Assembly (NCBI GenBank): GCA_016873195.1
Contig: VGXW01000011.1
Coordinates: 1 to 35,795 of the forward strand
Direction of reading: 5' to 3'
DNA length: 35,795 bases
Source of the DNA: Planctomycetota bacterium
GTDB taxonomy: Bacteria > Planctomycetota > UBA1135 > UBA2386
Shown here: positions 32,470 to 35,795 of the stretch, piece by piece
How positions within the stretch are numbered: position 1 is the stretch's first letter
Layout: each line of letters opens with the position of its first letter
Notes under the pieces: model-generated
What the model saw: the letters and a program-made list of their open reading frames with translations, nothing else
Told to the model about the DNA's origin: nothing
Database searches by the model: none
Position numbers and translations under genes: made by a program

Positions 32470-33615
32470 TCACTGCAGCGCTGCCTTCACGAGTTCGAGC
32501 AGCTTCCTGTGCGACTCCTCGCCGCCGCCGACCACCTTGCCCAGCAGCTTGCCGTCGCGGCCGATCACGCACATCGTCGGGATGCCGCTGACGCCGAACT
32601 TCTCGCGCCCCAGCGTCTGGTCGACCGGGAACACGATCGGGTAGTTGATGCCGAACAACGCGACGAGCGGCGGATAGAGCGCGACCTCCTGCTCGTGGTC
32701 GAGGTCCACGACGTTCTTGCCGCCGTGCGGGGCCGTTGCACCCTCGCCCGAGAAGTCCATGCCGCAGCCGTAGTAGCGCGTGACGCCGACCACCTGCAGG
32801 CCCTCGCCGTGCTGCTTCTGCAGCTCGATCATGGCGGGCACCGCGGCGCGGCACGGCCCGCACCACGAGGCGAAGAAGTCGAGCACGACGACCCTGCCCT
32901 TGCAGCTCGCGAGGTCGAAGCCGTTCGGTCCGTTGACGACGCGCTCGACGGCGAACGGCTCGACGACCTGGCCGACCTGCAGCACCTTGCCCTGGTCGGG
33001 AGGCGGCTCGGCGGGCACCGGCCGGATCGGCAGCGCGGGCACCGCCGGGGCCGCCCCCTCCGCGTAGAGGCTGCGCAGGAACGCGTCCTTCTGCGCGACC
33101 GGCAGGTCGGAGGCGAACACGCCCTTCGCCAGCGCCACGCGCAGCGCCGCCGGCTCGGGCGCGCGCGCCGCGAGCGTCTTCGCCAGACGCTCGAGCATCG
33201 CCGTGTCGCGGTAGAGGCGCGTCATGCCCTCGCCCCAGCGCGCGAGTTTGTGCATGTCCGGCTTCTCGGCGCGCGCTTCCTGCGCGGCGGCGTTGAGGAA
33301 CACGCGGCCCACCATCGTGCGGTGCTCCTCGTTCGCGACCTCGTGGCCCGCGGCGACGAACCGGTCGAGCACAGCCACCGCGCCGGGATAGTCGCGGTCG
33401 AGGTAGAGCTGCAGTGCGCGCGCGTAGCCGAAGGCGCCGAGGTCCTTGCCCTCGTGCGCCTGCAGCCACTTCGCGAGCCGGTCCTTCTGCTCCTGCTGGA
33501 TCGTCGTGCCGGCGGGCCGGTCGAACACGTGGTTCAGTTCTTCCTGGGCCTGTGGGTCGACCTGGGCGGGGAGCAGAGTGCAGAGCAGCAGTGCCGTGGC
33601 GAGCAGTTTGCACAT
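32470..33615 (-). CDS. TlpA/ResA-like secreted thioredoxin
   Basis: A 381-aa exported thiol-disulfide protein. It has a signal peptide (MCKLLATALLLCTLLPAQ), an alpha-helical region of about 180 residues without recognised motif, a Pro-rich linker (about 195-210), then a thioredoxin fold with WCGPC (251-255) and cis-Pro in SGIPTM. The extra Cys (YYGCGM) after the active site and an inserted loop (MDFSGEGATAPHGG) are notable. It probably reduces or oxidises thiols in the periplasm. The ATG at 33615 comes 2 nt after the last of three 23-bp repeats, with no normal ribosome binding site. Confidence 0.9.
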   Translation of the reverse strand: MCKLLATALLLCTLLPAQVDPQAQEELNHVFDRPAGTTIQQEQKDRLAKWLQAHEGKDLGAFGYARALQLYLDRDYPGAVAVLDRFVAAGHEVANEEHRTMVGRVFLNAAAQEARAEKPDMHKLARWGEGMTRLYRDTAMLERLAKTLAARAPEPAALRVALAKGVFASDLPVAQKDAFLRSLYAEGAAPAVPALPIRPVPAEPPPDQGKVLQVGQVVEPFAVERVVNGPNGFDLASCKGRVVVLDFFASWCGPCRAAVPAMIELQKQHGEGLQVVGVTRYYGCGMDFSGEGATAPHGGKNVVDLDHEQEVALYPPLVALFGINYPIVFPVDQTLGREKFGVSGIPTMCVIGRDGKLLGKVVGGGEESHRKLLELVKAALQ

Positions 33616-33617
33616 TG

Positions 33618-33685
33618 GGTCACTCGGGAAGCGTGAGGGAGGTCACTCGGGAAGCGTGAGGGAGATCTCTCGGGAAGCGTGAGGA
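33618..33685 (-). repeat. Three 23-bp direct repeats in the 5' leader of the thioredoxin gene
   Basis: Two identical copies (33618-33640 and 33641-33663; core CTCGGGAAGCGTGAGGGA) and a third with small differences (33664-33685) lie in tandem, ending 2 bp before the start codon. On the mRNA strand each of the first two reads UCAC…GUGA, able to form a 4-bp hairpin. No AGGAGG-type site is present. It may be a protein-binding site array, a folded leader or a recent duplication. Confidence 0.8.
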
Positions 33686-33743
33686 GCCGGTCGGCGTCGG
33701 TGGACGCCCTCCGGCAGAACAACGAACAGGGCCGCCGCACGGG

Positions 33744-35315
33744 TCACTTCGGCAGCGCGCGCAGCCGGACCGTGCGGATCGCCGCGCGCCGTTCGGGCAA
33801 CACGAAGCGCAGGTCCGCGCCGCCGTTCTGGCGGTTGCAGAAGCGCGCGCGGCGCAGCACGTAGGTCTCGACGAGCCAGTCGCCGTCCCGCCGCTGCGCC
33901 GTTGCCCGGCACGAGGTGTAGCTGCCGCCGAACACGCCGCGCGGGTCGTGCGAGTCGTACTCGACCGACAGCGGGAAGTCGCCGTCGCGCGCCACTTCCA
34001 GTTCGTAGTCGGCGTCGACGTCGAAGGCGAAGTGGTCGCTGACCTGCAGGTAGAGGTAGCTGCCCAGGCCCTGCCTCGGCCGGCCGGGGCTCAGGTGCGG
34101 TTTCGTGTCGTCGATCGGGCCGTCCTCGACCGCGACCGGGCGCAGGCCGAGCGCTCGCCCCGGCTGCTCGGCGTGGTCCAGGAACACCTCGCTGCGGCCC
34201 TTCGCCTGCTCGCCCCAGCCGAGGTCGGGCTGTGGCCGCGGCTCCGCCCAGCGCAGCGGGATCGGCGCGCCGGGATCCAGACCCGCGCGCAACTGCGCCA
34301 CCCAGCCGCGCGTCGCGTCGACGTACTGGCTGCCCAGTTCGCGCGACGGGCAGATCTCGGTGCCTTCGTGCATCTCGTTCCAGGTCTCGATCAGCACGAG
34401 CTCCGGCCGGCTGCGGATCGCGCGCTGCCACGAATGCGCGTAGAAGGCGCCGTTCTCGCGTTCGCGCACCGGCGTGCGGCGCCCCGGCACCGCGCGGTCG
34501 TCGTAGCCGGGACCGATCTGCGCCACGCCGGGATGCAGCTGGGCTCCCCACAGGGCCGCGCCCCAGCTCGTCGTCAGGTCCTGGCCGACATCGCCCCACG
34601 AGGCGTCGGCGACCAGGAACACCATCTCGCCGGGAAAACGCTGCGCGAAGGTGCGGCGCAGGCGCGCGCCGAGATCGCGGTCCCAGCCGGCCGCGAACGC
34701 GCTGACGTAGAGCACGACGAGTGCCTTGCCGCGGTGTTGCGCCCAGTGCCGCACCGGGATCGCGGCGAAGAAGTCGCCCACGGTCGTGCAGAACAGCTCG
34801 CGCCCCGCCTCGGTGCGCAGGTCGGCCTTGCCGCCCGCTGGCTCGGCGCCGCGCACGTCGTTCGCAAGCGTGCTCGTGTCGTAGAACAGGCCGAGCTTCG
34901 GCGCTGGCGTGTTCGCGGCCGCGAGGCGCTCGAGCGCTTCGACCATCGGCGGCAGACCCAGCCGCGAGAACGCGAGGTTCGGCCGCTCGTAGGCGCCGGG
35001 CGCGCCCCAGTAGACGGGCAGTGCCGCGTCGATGCCGCACGACGCCATCGCGGCGAAGTTCTGCTCGTGCCAGTCGGTCGAGCGGTAGCTGACCTTCTGC
35101 GGATCGGCGAAGTGGTTGCAGTGGCCCTCGGGGCCCGGCGCGCCGGGTTCGTCGAAGTGTTCGGTCGGCCAGTGGTACCAGTAGAAGTAGTGCGTCGCGA
35201 CGGTGACCTGGGGCTGGGCCGCCGGCGCCGGGGCCAGGGGGATCTGCGCGAGCGCGCAGGCCGTCGCGAGCAGGAACGCGAGCAGGAACGCGGGCAGGGA
35301 GCGCGGGGACGGCAT
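33744..35315 (-). CDS. Secreted GH99-like (DUF5010) glycoside-hydrolase-type protein
   Basis: A 523-aa exported protein, ATG 35315, with a signal peptide (SLPAFLLAFLLATACALA). It has a TIM-barrel-type catalytic part with THYFYWYHWPTEHF, the GIDAALPVYWG strand, LVLIETWNEMHEGTEI (candidate acid residues) and a C-terminal beta-domain (about 395-523). These are features of the GH99-like/DUF5010 family, known for endo-acting enzymes on mannose-linked glycans; activity here is not proven. A TATCGT hexamer (35339-35334) lies 18 nt before the start codon. Confidence 0.75.
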   Translation of the reverse strand: MPSPRSLPAFLLAFLLATACALAQIPLAPAPAAQPQVTVATHYFYWYHWPTEHFDEPGAPGPEGHCNHFADPQKVSYRSTDWHEQNFAAMASCGIDAALPVYWGAPGAYERPNLAFSRLGLPPMVEALERLAAANTPAPKLGLFYDTSTLANDVRGAEPAGGKADLRTEAGRELFCTTVGDFFAAIPVRHWAQHRGKALVVLYVSAFAAGWDRDLGARLRRTFAQRFPGEMVFLVADASWGDVGQDLTTSWGAALWGAQLHPGVAQIGPGYDDRAVPGRRTPVRERENGAFYAHSWQRAIRSRPELVLIETWNEMHEGTEICPSRELGSQYVDATRGWVAQLRAGLDPGAPIPLRWAEPRPQPDLGWGEQAKGRSEVFLDHAEQPGRALGLRPVAVEDGPIDDTKPHLSPGRPRQGLGSYLYLQVSDHFAFDVDADYELEVARDGDFPLSVEYDSHDPRGVFGGSYTSCRATAQRRDGDWLVETYVLRRARFCNRQNGGADLRFVLPERRAAIRTVRLRALPK

Positions 35316-35408
35316 GCAGACCTCGTTGGCGGGACGATAGCCGCGGCGCTTCGTCGTGCACTTCGGTCGGGCCGATGGCCGAGTCGCGGCGCAGCGGCGA
35401 GGGCCGGC

Positions 35409-35795
35409 TCAGGCCTCGGGCAGCAGGTCGCCGAGCGAAGCCGAGGTGAGCAGCCGCACGGCGAGTTCGTCGAGTTGTTCGGGCGAAGCGGAGCGGACCC
35501 GCGCCGTGGCGGATGCTGGGACCGCACCGAACTTGGCTGCGAGCAGGCGCAGCAGCAGTTCGGCCTTGCCCTCGGCCTTGCCTTCGGCCTTGCCTTCGGC
35601 CTTGCCTTCGGCCTTGCCTTCGGCCTTGCCTTCAGCCTTTCCTTCGGCCTTGCCCTCGGCCTTGCCCTCGGCCTTTCCTTCAGCCTTTCCTTCGGCCTTG
35701 CCCTCGGCCTTGCCTTCGGCCCTGCCTTGGGCCCGGAGTCGTTGTGCAGTGGAGATCATGGGATGGTCACGGTCCTTCTGGAGTATACGGGCCCC
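35409..35795 (-). CDS. Rpn/DUF4351-type protein C-terminus with 13 AEGK repeats (5' end beyond window)
   Basis: The frame stays open from the right edge (GARILQKDRDHP) through an internal ATG at 35759 to the TGA. The visible part is MISTAQRLRAQGR, thirteen copies of AEGK, then LLLRLLAAKFGAVPASATAR and a short helical end. A repeat-rich charged linker followed by LLxLRFGxLP is the usual C-terminus of Rpn (recombination-promoting nuclease, PD-(D/E)XK) or DUF4351 proteins. The nuclease domain would lie beyond the edge. Alternatively, a 116-aa protein starts at 35759. Confidence 0.6.
   Translation of the reverse strand, partial: GARILQKDRDHPMISTAQRLRAQGRAEGKAEGKAEGKAEGKAEGKAEGKAEGKAEGKAEGKAEGKAEGKAEGKAEGKAELLLRLLAAKFGAVPASATARVRSASPEQLDELAVRLLTSASLGDLLPEA
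35565..35720 (-). repeat. 13 x 12-bp tandem repeat encoding AEGK
   Basis: Thirteen units of 12 bp, all encoding AEGK, varying only at synonymous positions (GCC/GCT, GAG/GAA, GGC, AAG/AAA). The synonymous changes show that selection keeps the repeat as a charged helix or coiled-coil linker. Confidence 0.9.

Noticed and set aside
35565-35720. Short regular repeats that look CRISPR-like
   Set aside because: The 12-bp units are contiguous, with no spacers, and encode AEGK in frame with only synonymous changes.
1-35795. tRNA, rRNA, CRISPR array or replication origin
   Set aside because: None was recognised by eye. A tRNA scan and covariance-model search would be needed to exclude small RNA genes.

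Overview
This is about 36 kb of very GC-rich bacterial DNA, most likely from a planctomycete (phylum Planctomycetota). The reasons are an ECF sigma factor divergent from a Ser/Thr kinase with a WD40-type C-terminus, many secreted Cys-rich enzymes carrying a recurrent C-terminal beta-domain, an S46 peptidase, and small families such as GxDLY/SGNH hydrolase and the GH99-like DUF5010. This is inferred from family content only; no rRNA or tRNA was recognised.

Layout. 1-6.2 kb: a multihaem cytochrome c cut by the window edge, an S46 exopeptidase, a 470-bp stretch holding a transposase remnant, a frameshifted secreted trypsin-like protease and a frameshifted small secreted protein. 6.3-9.8 kb: a secreted HExxH metallopeptidase, then an AAA-ATPase/DUF4276 two-gene module. 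9.9-16 kb: a Ser/Thr kinase, a divergent ECF sigma factor and a secreted protein combining tandem repeats with a beta-lactamase fold, resembling fungal polyglycine hydrolases. 16-23.5 kb: mostly housekeeping genes (RlmD/TrmA-like rRNA methyltransferase, small membrane protein, TyrRS, prolyl aminopeptidase, SGNH hydrolase, two DinB proteins, a DmeF-type cation exporter). 23.5-28.4 kb: a second AAA-ATPase/DUF4276 module, a DevBCA/MacAB-like export operon and a DUF2892 protein. 28.5-30.5 kb: an orphan MNT antitoxin whose HEPN toxin is cut after nine codons, a CCA-adding enzyme and an orphan Phd antitoxin. 30.6-35.8 kb: a SHOCT-containing secreted protein, a TlpA-like thioredoxin with a triple 23-bp repeat before its start codon, a GH99-like secreted protein, and the C-terminus of an Rpn/DUF4351-type protein with 13 AEGK repeats.

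Three points stand out. (1) Two unrelated AAA-ATPase + TOPRIM-like DUF4276 modules, with translationally coupled genes, look like defence or toxin modules. (2) Six start codons (ATG or GTG) have a TANNNT hexamer ending 6-8 nt upstream, the signature of leaderless transcripts; two of these hexamers overlap head to head between prolyl aminopeptidase and SGNH hydrolase. Other genes have a clear AGGAG/GGAGG ribosome binding site instead. (3) Between 4.9 and 9.3 kb, four frame breaks in three genes are each repaired by adding one base, three of them next to G or C runs. That fits under-called homopolymers in the assembly as well as real gene decay.

The accessory content (IS91-like remnant, two AAA/DUF4276 modules, broken MNT-HEPN, lone Phd, Rpn-like protein) is spread among housekeeping genes rather than grouped in one island.
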